In this document: positions 1 through 6,745 of the stretch, one piece after another
Numbering within the stretch: position 1 is the stretch's first letter
Layout of the letters: each line of letters starts with the position of its first letter
Assembly (NCBI GenBank): GCA_937926875.1
Contig: CALBAX010000106.1
Span: 1-17,455, forward strand
DNA from: an uncultured Desulfovibrio sp.
GTDB lineage: Bacteria > Desulfobacterota > Desulfovibrionia > Desulfovibrionales > Desulfovibrionaceae
Reading direction: 5' to 3'
DNA length: 17,455 nt
Program-made: the position numbers and the translations under genes
The notes under the pieces: model-generated
Seen by the model: only the letters and a program-made list of their open reading frames with translations
Told to the model about the DNA's origin: nothing
Databases searched by the model: none

Positions 1-8
1 GCTGTAGG

Positions 9-500
9 ATGGGCAAAAGCGGTGTTTCCCTGCACTGGGGCGGTCTGGACAAGGCGCTGGGCAAGGCGACCGGGAAGCTGGGCAACACGCAGGCGCTCAT
101 GGAGTCCGTGGGCGAGGCGCTGGTATCCGGCACCAAGAAACGCTTTGCCGCGAAGAAGGACCCGGAGGGCAAGCCCTGGCAGCCTTCCCGGCGTGCATTG
201 GAAGACGGCGGCGAGACGCTGACGAATTCGGGGCGCCTGCGCCGGTCCATCGACTACGCGGCCACGTCCGACAAGGTCATGGTGGGCAGCAATCTGGCGT
301 ATGCCCGGATCCACCAGAAAGGCGGCGAGATCAAGCCCAAGAAAGCCAAAAAGCTGGTGTTCAAGGACAGCGACGGCAAGACCGTGGCCGTGGACGCAGT
401 GACCATCCCAGCCCGCCCGTACCTGGGCGTTTCCAAGGAAGATATGGAGGACGTCAAGGCGACCATGGCCGACTTTCTGGCCGGGGCGTTCAAGGCCTAG
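9..500 (+). CDS. Phage virion morphogenesis protein (Mu gpG / P2 gpS-like tail completion family)
   Basis: This 163-residue protein has the look of the phage virion morphogenesis family (Phage_tail_S, PF05069). Members act late in assembly, at the head-tail joining or tail completion step. Visible family features are a Lys/Arg-rich N-terminal third with a KKRFAAKKDPEGKPW stretch, the segment LTNSGRLRRSI at about residues 71-81, VGSNLAYARIHQKGG shortly after, and a C-terminal ARPYLG at about 135-140. Length fits the family (roughly 150). The start is the ATG two bases after a TAG that probably ends an upstream gene outside the window. The ribosome binding site would lie in that missing sequence, so the start is likely but not proven. 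The next gene follows after a 9-nt gap, as expected in one late operon. Confidence 0.85.
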   Translation: MGKSGVSLHWGGLDKALGKATGKLGNTQALMESVGEALVSGTKKRFAAKKDPEGKPWQPSRRALEDGGETLTNSGRLRRSIDYAATSDKVMVGSNLAYARIHQKGGEIKPKKAKKLVFKDSDGKTVAVDAVTIPARPYLGVSKEDMEDVKATMADFLAGAFKA

Positions 501-509
501 GGGAGAGCC

Positions 510-1028
510 ATGCAGGCATTCGCAACCGAGGTCATCACGCGGGCGGCGCTGGCCGCCGGTCTGCCGGAAGGCCGCGTGATCGACATGGTGAAAAAGGACA
601 ATCTGACCATCAAGCGCCCGCGCATCGAATTGCAGTTCATGCCGGAAACGCTGACCCGCACGGGCCGCACGCTGAACGTATGCCGCCAGAGTACGGACCA
701 GATCCGCAAGCGGGAACTGTACGAGGTGGAGCTGACGGTCAACGCCAACATTCTGGCGGATGACCGGGCCTGGCTGGAGCGATTTTCGTATGACTTTGTG
801 GCCGCGCTTTCCTCCGGGGGCAACGACAGCCGGGGCAACTGGATACGGGTACGGGCCAGCCAGGCCACCTTTGGACGCGCCCCGGACAAGCGCGTGGGCG
901 AAAAAGTCATTGCCGTGTTCACCAGGGTGAACCGGCTGTACGTTGTGACGTTTACCGGGCGCATCACGAGGGAGGAAGCGGAGAAGCTGATCCCCTCCTA
1001 CACCATCAACGAACCCACATTCAAATAG
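510..1028 (+). CDS. Phage structural protein, putative tail terminator (Mu gp37-like position)
   Basis: The 172-residue product is soluble, with no signal peptide or membrane segment. It has alternating beta-rich segments (for example RELYEVELTVNAN and RLYVVTFTGRI) and ends soon after a short helix TREEAEKLI. I do not recognise a named domain with certainty. Its place between the virion morphogenesis gene and the sheath, its size, and the order of Mu-like phages suggest the tail terminator, the ring that caps the finished tube and joins the head. That role is inference from position. The start is supported by a GGGAGAG ribosome site at 501-507. The stop overlaps the next gene's AGGAGG site. 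Confidence 0.65.
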   Translation: MQAFATEVITRAALAAGLPEGRVIDMVKKDNLTIKRPRIELQFMPETLTRTGRTLNVCRQSTDQIRKRELYEVELTVNANILADDRAWLERFSYDFVAALSSGGNDSRGNWIRVRASQATFGRAPDKRVGEKVIAVFTRVNRLYVVTFTGRITREEAEKLIPSYTINEPTFK

Positions 1029-1037
1029 GAGGCCGGT

Positions 1038-1412
1038 ATGGCTACGAAAAAGAAAACAGCGGAGCAGGCTCCCGATTCCCAGACCGTCACGGCGGCCCCG
1101 GAACAGGCTGTTGCGGAAGCGGACCCCAGGGAAGAAGAAGGAGGCGCGCATGTCGAGGAGACGACGTCGGAAGCACGGGAAACGCCCGTTGGTGCGCAAG
1201 AAGATGTGGCGGCTGTCGTGCGTGCGGAAGCCGGGCCGGAACTGGAAAGCCTTTCTGTGCTGGCGGACCGGCACCGTGTGCCGACCTGGATGGATGCCGC
1301 CCTGCGCCGCATGATGGGCTGGGAAGCGGGCAAGATGGTGACGGATGCCGCGTACCGGGAAGCCCTGAACGGCATCAGGACCCGCCGGATGTGCGGCGGG
1401 CGTGTGAGGTAG
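1038..1412 (+). CDS. Small acidic phage protein of unknown function
   Basis: This 124-residue protein has two parts. Residues about 1-70 are low complexity, rich in Glu, Ala, Thr and Gln after a Lys-rich start (ATKKKTAEQ), and probably disordered. Residues about 75-124 form a compact helical part with LADRHRVPTWMDAALRRMMG, then a Thr/Ala helix and a basic tail (RTRRMCGGRVR). I do not recognise the family. A small gene in this slot, just before the sheath, is usual in Mu-like tail modules (Mu gp38 position), but I see no sequence match to it. The start has an excellent AGGAGG site at 1027-1032. The last codons lie in a GC-rich hairpin just ahead of the sheath ribosome site. Confidence 0.7.
   Translation: MATKKKTAEQAPDSQTVTAAPEQAVAEADPREEEGGAHVEETTSEARETPVGAQEDVAAVVRAEAGPELESLSVLADRHRVPTWMDAALRRMMGWEAGKMVTDAAYREALNGIRTRRMCGGRVR
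1381..1400 (+). promoter_or_regulatory. GC-rich hairpin immediately upstream of the sheath ribosome site
   Basis: A perfect 7-bp stem (CCCGCCG at 1381-1387 with CGGCGGG at 1394-1400) encloses a GATGTG loop. It ends 5 nt before the GAGGT ribosome site of the sheath gene at 1406-1410. It lies inside the end of the preceding coding region, so it may be only a by-product of GC-rich coding. Its position would also suit an mRNA-stabilising or processing structure at the 5' side of the sheath message. The pairing is seen; the function is inferred. Confidence 0.4.
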
Positions 1413-1416
1413 CAAG

Positions 1417-3132
1417 ATGGGCGATGTAATCCAATACCTGATAGACGGCACGTCGGGCATCGTGACCGGCGGCGTGGACGGCAAGGCCCTGGTGGCGGGC
1501 GTCTGCTCCAAGGGGCTTGAGGGCAAGGCGTACCTGATCGGCAAGCGCACGAACCTGGAAGAGCTGCTGGGCACGGGACCGCTGGTGGACCGTATCCGCG
1601 ACATGCTGGTCACGGGCGGGCAGGAGCCGTATGTGGTGGCTGTGCCTGTCCAGGGGCAGCCGGGCGGCTACATTTCCGCCCTGACGGTGACGGCAGGCAA
1701 GACCGGGGCCACGGTATCGGGCTATCCGGCGCTGAATGCGGATGTGGTCGTCCGTGTGGCCACGCCCGGAGTCGTGGGCACGGCCACGCTGGAGATCAGC
1801 ACGGACGGCGGCAAGACCTTTGCCGAGGCCGCGCCGTCCGCCGTCCAGAATCCCATCAGTTCCGGGGAGGATCCCACGGGGGCCACGCTGGTGTTTGCCG
1901 AAGGCGCGACGCTGGAGGCAGGCGCGACGTATGCCTTTGCGGTACGTTGCCCTGTGGGGCCGGTCTATCGCGTGGGGGATGCGGAAAGCCCCCTGGTGGA
2001 AGTGGAAGAGCTGGATTCCGGCGTACTGGACGGGGCGGAACTGGTGGCCCGGATCGTGAAAGGCGGCGACAGGAACGAAGGGACGTTCCAGCTTTCCACG
2101 GACGGAGGGGACAATTTCGGGCGCATCCGTACCATCCCGCTGGACGGGGAATGCGAGCTGGCGGACTACGGGGTGAAGCTGACCTTCCCGTCCGGGGACT
2201 ATGTGGCGGGCACCACCTATACCTGCCGCTTGCTGCCGCCCGCGCCGTCCATCGTGGATGTGCTGGAGGCCCTGGAGGAACCGCTGTCCGTGTATGACGT
2301 GGAGTTCGTGTATATCGTGGGTCCGTCGGATTCGGTGGACTGGACGGCGGCCCAGGCCAAGGCGGACGAACTCTGGAACCGGCAGAAGCCTACCTACTTC
2401 AAGATGGAAGCGCGCCTGCCGCAGGACGGGGAGGACCTTTCCGCCTATACCGCCGCTCTGCTGGCGGAAAAGCAGGACGTGGCCTGCCGTTTTGTGACGG
2501 TGTGCTGCCAGTACGGGGAAGTCACGGACACGACCGGCGCGGCCAGGCTGCGCAACGCGGCGGGCTTGCAGGCCGGGCGCGTGATGGCCATCCCTGTGCA
2601 ACGGGCCACGGGCCGCTACAAGGACGGCCCCGTGTCGCAGCTCCGGCTCCCTGCGGGCTGGGAGGCCGTGCGCCCGACGCTGGAGGAAGCCGGGTTCCTG
2701 ACGGCGAAGAAGTACACGGGAGATTCCGGTACCTACTGGGGGGACTCGCGCACGCTGTCGGAAAACACATCGGACTTCCGCTTTGAGGAAGTGCTGCGCA
2801 CCACGTTCAAGGCCGTGCGCTTGACCAGGGACGCAGCGCGCAAGAGCCTGTACGACGAAGCGGGCGACCCGCTGCGCCGGGACAACGACGGCGGGCTGGC
2901 CTATCTGAAAGCCGACCTGGAAAACGCGCTGGACGCCATGGTCACCGCCGGGGAACTGGCGGGCTACGTGGTGGACATCCCGTCCGGTCAGAACGTGGCG
3001 CGGGACGGCGTGTCGGTGGAAATCACGCTGATCGGCCTGCCGATCATCCGGGAAATCAGGCTGTACAACCGTTACACCTACGCGGGTTCGACGTTTGACC
3101 CGCGCATCGAGAACTACGCGCTGGCAGCGTAA
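1417..3132 (+). CDS. Contractile tail sheath protein (DUF2586-like)
   Basis: At 571 residues and directly before the tube gene, this is the tail sheath, the outer sleeve that contracts during infection. The N-terminus (MGDVIQYLIDGTSG) resembles DUF2586 phage proteins. The C-terminal part has the sheath-type pattern of a helix (AYLKADLENALDAMV) followed by two beta strands around GLPIIREIRLYNRYTY (residues 540 on), used to link neighbouring subunits. Between them, at about residues 90-180 and 185-275, sit two similar modules. Each has a TDGGxxF turn (TLEISTDGGKTF at 124-135 and TFQLSTDGGDNF at 223-234) and a closing AGxTY strand (169-179 and 265-275). They look like duplicated Ig-like beta domains that would decorate the tail surface. 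The start is an ATG with GAGGT 6 nt upstream. Confidence 0.85.
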   Translation: MGDVIQYLIDGTSGIVTGGVDGKALVAGVCSKGLEGKAYLIGKRTNLEELLGTGPLVDRIRDMLVTGGQEPYVVAVPVQGQPGGYISALTVTAGKTGATVSGYPALNADVVVRVATPGVVGTATLEISTDGGKTFAEAAPSAVQNPISSGEDPTGATLVFAEGATLEAGATYAFAVRCPVGPVYRVGDAESPLVEVEELDSGVLDGAELVARIVKGGDRNEGTFQLSTDGGDNFGRIRTIPLDGECELADYGVKLTFPSGDYVAGTTYTCRLLPPAPSIVDVLEALEEPLSVYDVEFVYIVGPSDSVDWTAAQAKADELWNRQKPTYFKMEARLPQDGEDLSAYTAALLAEKQDVACRFVTVCCQYGEVTDTTGAARLRNAAGLQAGRVMAIPVQRATGRYKDGPVSQLRLPAGWEAVRPTLEEAGFLTAKKYTGDSGTYWGDSRTLSENTSDFRFEEVLRTTFKAVRLTRDAARKSLYDEAGDPLRRDNDGGLAYLKADLENALDAMVTAGELAGYVVDIPSGQNVARDGVSVEITLIGLPIIREIRLYNRYTYAGSTFDPRIENYALAA

Positions 3133-3141
3133 GGGGGCAGC

Positions 3142-3603
3142 ATGTCCGCCAACGGCAACAAATACGACTGGGAAAGCATTACCGTGAACCTGCCCAACGG
3201 CGAAGTCGTGGGCGTCACGGAGATCAAGTACGAAGACGGGCAGGAGATCACGGCCCGTTACGGCAAGGGCAGCATCCCGCGCGGCTACGGACGCGGCAAC
3301 TACGAGGCCAGCGGCAGCATGGTGCTGGACCGCGAAGAATGGGAGAAGCTCAAGAACGAGCTGACCGCCACGAGCGGCGGCATTTACGACCATGCGCCGT
3401 TCACCATCGTGGTGTCGTATGCGAACAACGACATGCCCACGGTGACGGATACGCTGAAAGACTGCAAGATCACCAAGTTCAGCGGCGGTGGCGGCAGCCA
3501 GGGGGACGACAACGTGAGCCCCATGACCTGCGAGTTCACGATCCTGAAACCCATCCTCTGGAACGGTGTCCCGGCGAAGAAGGACCGGGCGGTCGGCCTG
3601 TAG
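3142..3603 (+). CDS. Phage tail tube protein
   Basis: The 153-residue product fits tube proteins of contractile tails in size and position straight after the sheath. The tube is the inner channel for DNA passage and the template for sheath assembly. Features include a DGQEITARYGKGSIPRGYGR segment near residues 33-52, likely the loop region between strands, and long alternating strands such as FTIVVSYANN and EFTILKPILWNG. A Gly-rich loop (SGGGGSQGDD) separates the last strands. The start has an AAGGGGG site 4 nt upstream of ATG. The gene is followed by a terminator-like hairpin, suggesting that sheath and tube are made at higher level than the downstream chaperone and tape measure. Confidence 0.85.
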   Translation: MSANGNKYDWESITVNLPNGEVVGVTEIKYEDGQEITARYGKGSIPRGYGRGNYEASGSMVLDREEWEKLKNELTATSGGIYDHAPFTIVVSYANNDMPTVTDTLKDCKITKFSGGGGSQGDDNVSPMTCEFTILKPILWNGVPAKKDRAVGL

Positions 3604-3610
3604 CCGGGGC

Positions 3611-3650
3611 CGAAAAACTTCGCATGGAGCGCGTCCTTTCCGGGCGCGCT
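3611..3650 (+). repeat. Dispersed 40-bp element, copy 1
   Basis: This 40-bp stretch recurs at 8901-8940 with one difference (C at 3647, T at 8937). It begins with a small CGAA-AAAC-TTCG hairpin (3611-3622) and contains most of a larger terminator-type hairpin. Conservation covers the sequence upstream of the main stem, the loop and the stem alike. It is therefore a copied element and not just two chance hairpins. Both copies lie between genes of the tail operon. Confidence 0.9.
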
Positions 3651-3660
3651 CTTCGTTTTC
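3627..3660 (+). terminator. Rho-independent-type terminator or attenuator after the tube gene
   Basis: Arms GAGCGCGTCC (3627-3636) and GGGCGCGCTC (3642-3651) make a 10-bp stem with one G-U pair and a TTTCC loop. It is followed by an interrupted T tract (TTCGTTTTC). The T tract is poorer than in the second copy, so termination may be partial. Its place after sheath and tube suggests lowering transcription into the chaperone and tape measure genes, which are needed in far smaller amounts. Structure is seen; strength and role are inferred. Confidence 0.7.
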
Positions 3661-3680
3661 ATGGCATGGTTTCAGAAAAC

Positions 3681-3700
3681 GCCGGGCAATCATTCCCGGC
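3681..3700 (+). promoter_or_regulatory. Hairpin upstream of the tail chaperone ribosome site
   Basis: GCCGGG (3681-3686) and CCCGGC (3695-3700) form a perfect 6-bp stem around an 8-nt loop in non-coding sequence. It ends 9 nt before the AGGAG ribosome site at 3710-3714. Just upstream, GTTTTC (3655-3660) can pair with GAAAAC (3675-3680), which would occupy the T tract of the preceding terminator. The arrangement could let alternative folds form, but no regulator or ligand is evident. Confidence 0.4.
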
Positions 3701-3720
3701 CAAACACACAGGAGCACCCT

Positions 3721-4047
3721 ATGCCTGAGACAAAAGAGACCAACCGCAAGTATGTCCAGTTTTCGCACACCTTTTCCGACATGTGGGCCGGGGAAAGCGC
3801 AGAGGACGCGCCGGAAGTGACGCTTTCGTACCGCTTTGCCAAACCGACCAAGACGCAGATCCAGCGCTTGCAGGACAAGGCGGCCAGGAACGCCGGGCAG
3901 GCCTCGCGTAACCTTGTGCTGGACTGCGTGCACCCGGATGACAAGCAGTCGCTCACCGAGGCCATGGAAGAATATCCCGGCCTGTCGTCCACCTTTGCCA
4001 CGGCCATTCTGAAGGGCGTGGGCATTTCCGCTGATCTGGGAAACTAG
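3721..4047 (+). CDS. Tail assembly chaperone, zero-frame product
   Basis: This 108-residue protein lies between tube and tape measure, the fixed position of tail assembly chaperones, which coat the tape measure until tube polymerises around it. It is mostly helical and charged: a short N-terminal strand (YVQFSHTFSD), a beta segment EVTLSYRFAKPT, then helices through residue 105. The start is the ATG at 3721, 6 nt after AGGAG. An in-frame ATG at 3661 has no ribosome site and lies just downstream of the terminator hairpin. The last two sense codons (GGA AAC) with the base before them make the slippery heptamer GGGAAAC, directly followed by the TAG stop. A longer frameshifted product is therefore expected. 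Confidence 0.8.
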   Translation: MPETKETNRKYVQFSHTFSDMWAGESAEDAPEVTLSYRFAKPTKTQIQRLQDKAARNAGQASRNLVLDCVHPDDKQSLTEAMEEYPGLSSTFATAILKGVGISADLGN

Positions 4048-4217
4048 CGGAGCCGGACGGCTACGGTCAGGGCGACGCCCTGATCCTGCACTGGCTCCAC
4101 CTTCCGCCGTCGGAAGACCTGGAGGAATGGACGCGGCAGGTAGGCCTGGCCGTCTGGATGGAACGACGTTTTTTTGAAGCCCTGTCCCGCAACCTTTTGG
4201 GCACAAGCAAGGTTTGA
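3721..4217 (+). CDS. Tail assembly chaperone, -1 frameshift fusion product (G-GT / gp41-type)
   Basis: Slipping back one base on GGGAAAC (4038-4044) carries ribosomes past the TAG and adds 57 residues, starting LAEPDGYGQGDALILHWLHL and ending LLGTSKV before TGA at 4215-4217. The result is about 165 residues. The extension has no start codon near its beginning, no ribosome site, and a sensible protein composition (ILHWLHLPPSEDLEEW, then a basic helix WMERRFFEALSRN). It fills the whole gap to the tape measure start 2 nt later. This matches the conserved frameshift in tail genes of lambda, P2, Mu and many others, where the extended form binds the tape measure and the short form binds tube protein. 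Site and reading frame are seen directly; efficiency and partners are inferred. Confidence 0.8.
4038..4044 (+). other. -1 programmed ribosomal frameshift slippery site GGGAAAC
   Basis: The heptamer reads G GGA AAC in the zero frame, the X XXY YYZ form in which both tRNAs can re-pair after moving back one base (GGG AAA). Lambda's tail gene site is GGGAAAG, differing only in the last base. The stop codon follows immediately. Possible stimulators downstream are a 4-bp stem AGCC/GGCT (4051-4062) and a stronger 9-bp stem (4065-4085). Confidence 0.85.
4065..4085 (+). other. Hairpin downstream of the frameshift site
   Basis: GGTCAGGGC (4065-4073) pairs with GCCCTGATC (4077-4085), giving 9 bp including one G-U pair, with a GAC loop. 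It begins 20 nt after the slippery heptamer, farther than the 5-9 nt typical of strong stimulators. It may act as a weak stimulator, or be chance. Confidence 0.45.
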
Positions 4218-4219
4218 CC

Positions 4220-6745
4220 ATGGAAGTTTTTTCCGTTTTTGCCACGTTGTCGTTGGTGGACATGCTTTCCAGCCCTCTGGATCGTATCAAACGGGCCATG
4301 AAGGGCGTGGACCTGACAACGGCGGGGCTGGGGGAACGCATGGGCAATCTGGCCCTGGCCATGGGTCCGGCGGCGCTGGCCGCCGGGCTTCTGGTCGGGG
4401 CTTTCGGGTCCTGTGTGGGCGTCGCCGCCGGATTTGAGGATCAGATGGCCAAGGTGGGGGCCGTGTCCCGCGCTTCTTCGGAGGAGATGGCGGCGCTGGA
4501 GGCCACGGCGCGCGAGCTGGGCGCGACCACGCAGTTCACCGCCGTGCAGGTGGGACAAGCGGAACAATATCTGGCCATGGCCGGATTCAGCGCCAAGGAG
4601 AACATCGCGGCGCTGCCGGGTGTTCTGAACCTGGCGGCGGCCACGGCCACGGATCTGGGGCGCGCGGCGGACATTTCCTCGGACATTCTTTCCGCATTCG
4701 GCCTGAAAGCCGAACAGATGACCCGCGTGGCGGACGTACTGGCGCTGACGTGCGCCACGGCCAACACGAACATGGAGCTTTTGGGCGACACCATGAAGTA
4801 CGTTGCCCCTGTGGCACGCATGGCCGGGCTTTCGCTGGAACAGACGGCGGCCATGGCGGGTCTGCTCGGCAACGTGGGTATCAAGGGCAGCCAGGCGGGC
4901 ACGACGTTGAAGGCCATGCTGAACAAAATGGCCGCGCCCACCAAGGAAGCGCAGGCGCTTTTCCAGAAACTGGGCGTGACGGTGAAGGACAGCGCGGGCA
5001 ATCTGCGCAGTCCTGTGGCCGTGCTTGGCGAGATGGCTGCGGGCCTGAAGAATATGGGCACGGCGGAACAGATCGCGGCCATGAAGACCATTGTGGGCGA
5101 AGAGGCCATAGCCGGGTTTGCGGAGCTTATCCAGAAAGAAGGCATCGGCGCCATCGCCGACTATGCCAGGCAACTGGAAGCCGGGGGCGGCTCGGCGGCG
5201 GAAATGGCGGCCCGGATGAACGACACTCTGGCGGGTTCGCTGCGCGGGCTGGGGTCGGCCTGGGAGAGCGTGCGTATCACGGTGGGCAAGCTGTTTCTAC
5301 CTGCCGTGCGGGCGGTGGTGGATGCCGTGACCGCCCTGTTGCGGCTGCTGGACCAGGCGGCACAGACGCCCTTTGGCGCGGCGCTTTTGAAGATCGTTTC
5401 CGCCGTCAGTCTGGCCGTGCTGGCGGTCACGGGCTTTGCCGCCGGATTGTGGGCGGTATCCAAGGCCGCGCCTTTTGTATCTTCGTCGCTGCTGGCCATC
5501 AAGACGGCCTTGCTGGGGCTGGGCTGGCCGGTCTGGGCGCTGATCGCCGCCGTGGGCCTTTTGTACGCGGCCTGGAAAAAGGACTTTGGCGGCATTGCCA
5601 CCACGCTTTCCCGCTGGGGGCGGAACATTTCGCTGGTGGTCCGGGGCGTGACGGCGGTGTTCGGTTCGCTCAAGGACGGCGTGGGAGAGATACGGGGTGA
5701 ACTGGCGGAAGACATCAAGGCGGAAGGCCTGGTGGGCATTGTGACCACGGTGGCCCGCGTGGCCTACCGCATCAAGGAATTTTTCACGGGCATCTGGGAG
5801 GGGCTGAATTTTGACGGCGCGGTGGTGGCGCTGACTCCGGCCATCCTCAAGGTCCGCGACCTGTTCGACTCGTTGGGCGAATTGATAGGCCGGGTGTTCG
5901 GGACCGAGGTCAAAAGCGCATCGTCCGAGGCGCGGAGCCTGGGTGAGATCCTGGGCGGCGTGCTGAGCATCGGGCTGGAGCTGATGGCAACGGTGATCGC
6001 CAACGTGGTGCGCGGCATCGATTCCCTGGTATCCCTGGTGCGTCTGGTGTGCGCCCTCTTTACCGGGGACTGGGTCACGGCCACGGCCATGGCCGAGAAT
6101 ATCTGGACCAACTTCTGCGATTCGCTCATGGCCTTTGCGGACTATTTTCGCATCGGGGACTGGATCCGGGACGCCTGGGCGCAGGCCACGGAATGGCTTT
6201 CTGGCCTGGACCTTTTCGAGTCCGGGGCGCGACTTTTGGATACCTTCAAGGAAGGCATCCTGTCCAAGGTGGAAAGCCTCAAGCAGACGTTTTCCGACGC
6301 GCTGGGAAGGCTGCGCGACCTCTTGCCGTTCAGTGACGCCAAGGAAGGCCCGCTGTCCACGCTGACGCTGTCGGGGGCGCGTCTCATGTCCACGCTGAGC
6401 GAAGGCATGAACGCGGGCTTTCCCGGCCTGTACGCGACGCTTTCCGGCAAGCTGGGCAGCCTGAAAGAAAGCATCGGCACCTGGTGGGACGGGCTGTGGG
6501 GTGACAAGGGCGTGCCCGTGCCCGCCACGGGGGAAGCGCCCGTGGTACCCGACGCGCCGGGGCTGCCCGCCGACGTGGCCGAAGCGCGGACCCGGCAGGG
6601 ACTTGCCACCGGGGAACAGACCGCAGCGTCGCAATCTTGGACGCTGCATATCGCCAACATCACGCTGCCCAACGTCAAGGACGCGCAGGACTTTTACGCG
6701 GACTTGCAGGCAGCGGCCACGGAAATGGGAGGGAGCCTGGCATGA
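4220..6745 (+). CDS. Phage tail tape measure protein (TP901 / PhageMin_Tail family)
   Basis: This 841-residue protein is the internal ruler of the tail, and is ejected through the tube at infection. From residue 72 it shows the TP901-type core (PF10145/TIGR01760): FEDQMAKVGAVSRASSEEM, then ATTQFTAVQVGQAEQYLAMA, ADISSDILSAFGL and a GIKGSQAGTTLKAMLNKM segment. A hydrophobic stretch precedes it (about 45-70), and a long one spans about 388-455 (IVSAVSLAVLAVTGFAAGLW onward), fitting membrane insertion during DNA entry. The C-terminal third is amphipathic helix plus a Pro-rich linker (residues about 755-790). ATG at 4220 has AAGG at 4209-4212 upstream; the in-frame TTG at 4214 has no such spacing. 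By the usual rule of about 1.5 angstrom per residue the tail would be roughly 120-130 nm long. Confidence 0.9.
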   Translation: MEVFSVFATLSLVDMLSSPLDRIKRAMKGVDLTTAGLGERMGNLALAMGPAALAAGLLVGAFGSCVGVAAGFEDQMAKVGAVSRASSEEMAALEATARELGATTQFTAVQVGQAEQYLAMAGFSAKENIAALPGVLNLAAATATDLGRAADISSDILSAFGLKAEQMTRVADVLALTCATANTNMELLGDTMKYVAPVARMAGLSLEQTAAMAGLLGNVGIKGSQAGTTLKAMLNKMAAPTKEAQALFQKLGVTVKDSAGNLRSPVAVLGEMAAGLKNMGTAEQIAAMKTIVGEEAIAGFAELIQKEGIGAIADYARQLEAGGGSAAEMAARMNDTLAGSLRGLGSAWESVRITVGKLFLPAVRAVVDAVTALLRLLDQAAQTPFGAALLKIVSAVSLAVLAVTGFAAGLWAVSKAAPFVSSSLLAIKTALLGLGWPVWALIAAVGLLYAAWKKDFGGIATTLSRWGRNISLVVRGVTAVFGSLKDGVGEIRGELAEDIKAEGLVGIVTTVARVAYRIKEFFTGIWEGLNFDGAVVALTPAILKVRDLFDSLGELIGRVFGTEVKSASSEARSLGEILGGVLSIGLELMATVIANVVRGIDSLVSLVRLVCALFTGDWVTATAMAENIWTNFCDSLMAFADYFRIGDWIRDAWAQATEWLSGLDLFESGARLLDTFKEGILSKVESLKQTFSDALGRLRDLLPFSDAKEGPLSTLTLSGARLMSTLSEGMNAGFPGLYATLSGKLGSLKESIGTWWDGLWGDKGVPVPATGEAPVVPDAPGLPADVAEARTRQGLATGEQTAASQSWTLHIANITLPNVKDAQDFYADLQAAATEMGGSLA

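Noticed and set aside
3661..3720. Upstream ATG for the tail chaperone
   Set aside because: It has no ribosome site and follows directly after the terminator; the ATG at 3721 has AGGAG at the right distance.
1375..4362. Long open frame of 995 codons on the minus strand
   Set aside because: It is antisense to sheath, tube and chaperone genes that have clear family features and ribosome sites. Its product is His/Arg/Gly-rich and shows no domain. Such shadows are normal in GC-rich genes.
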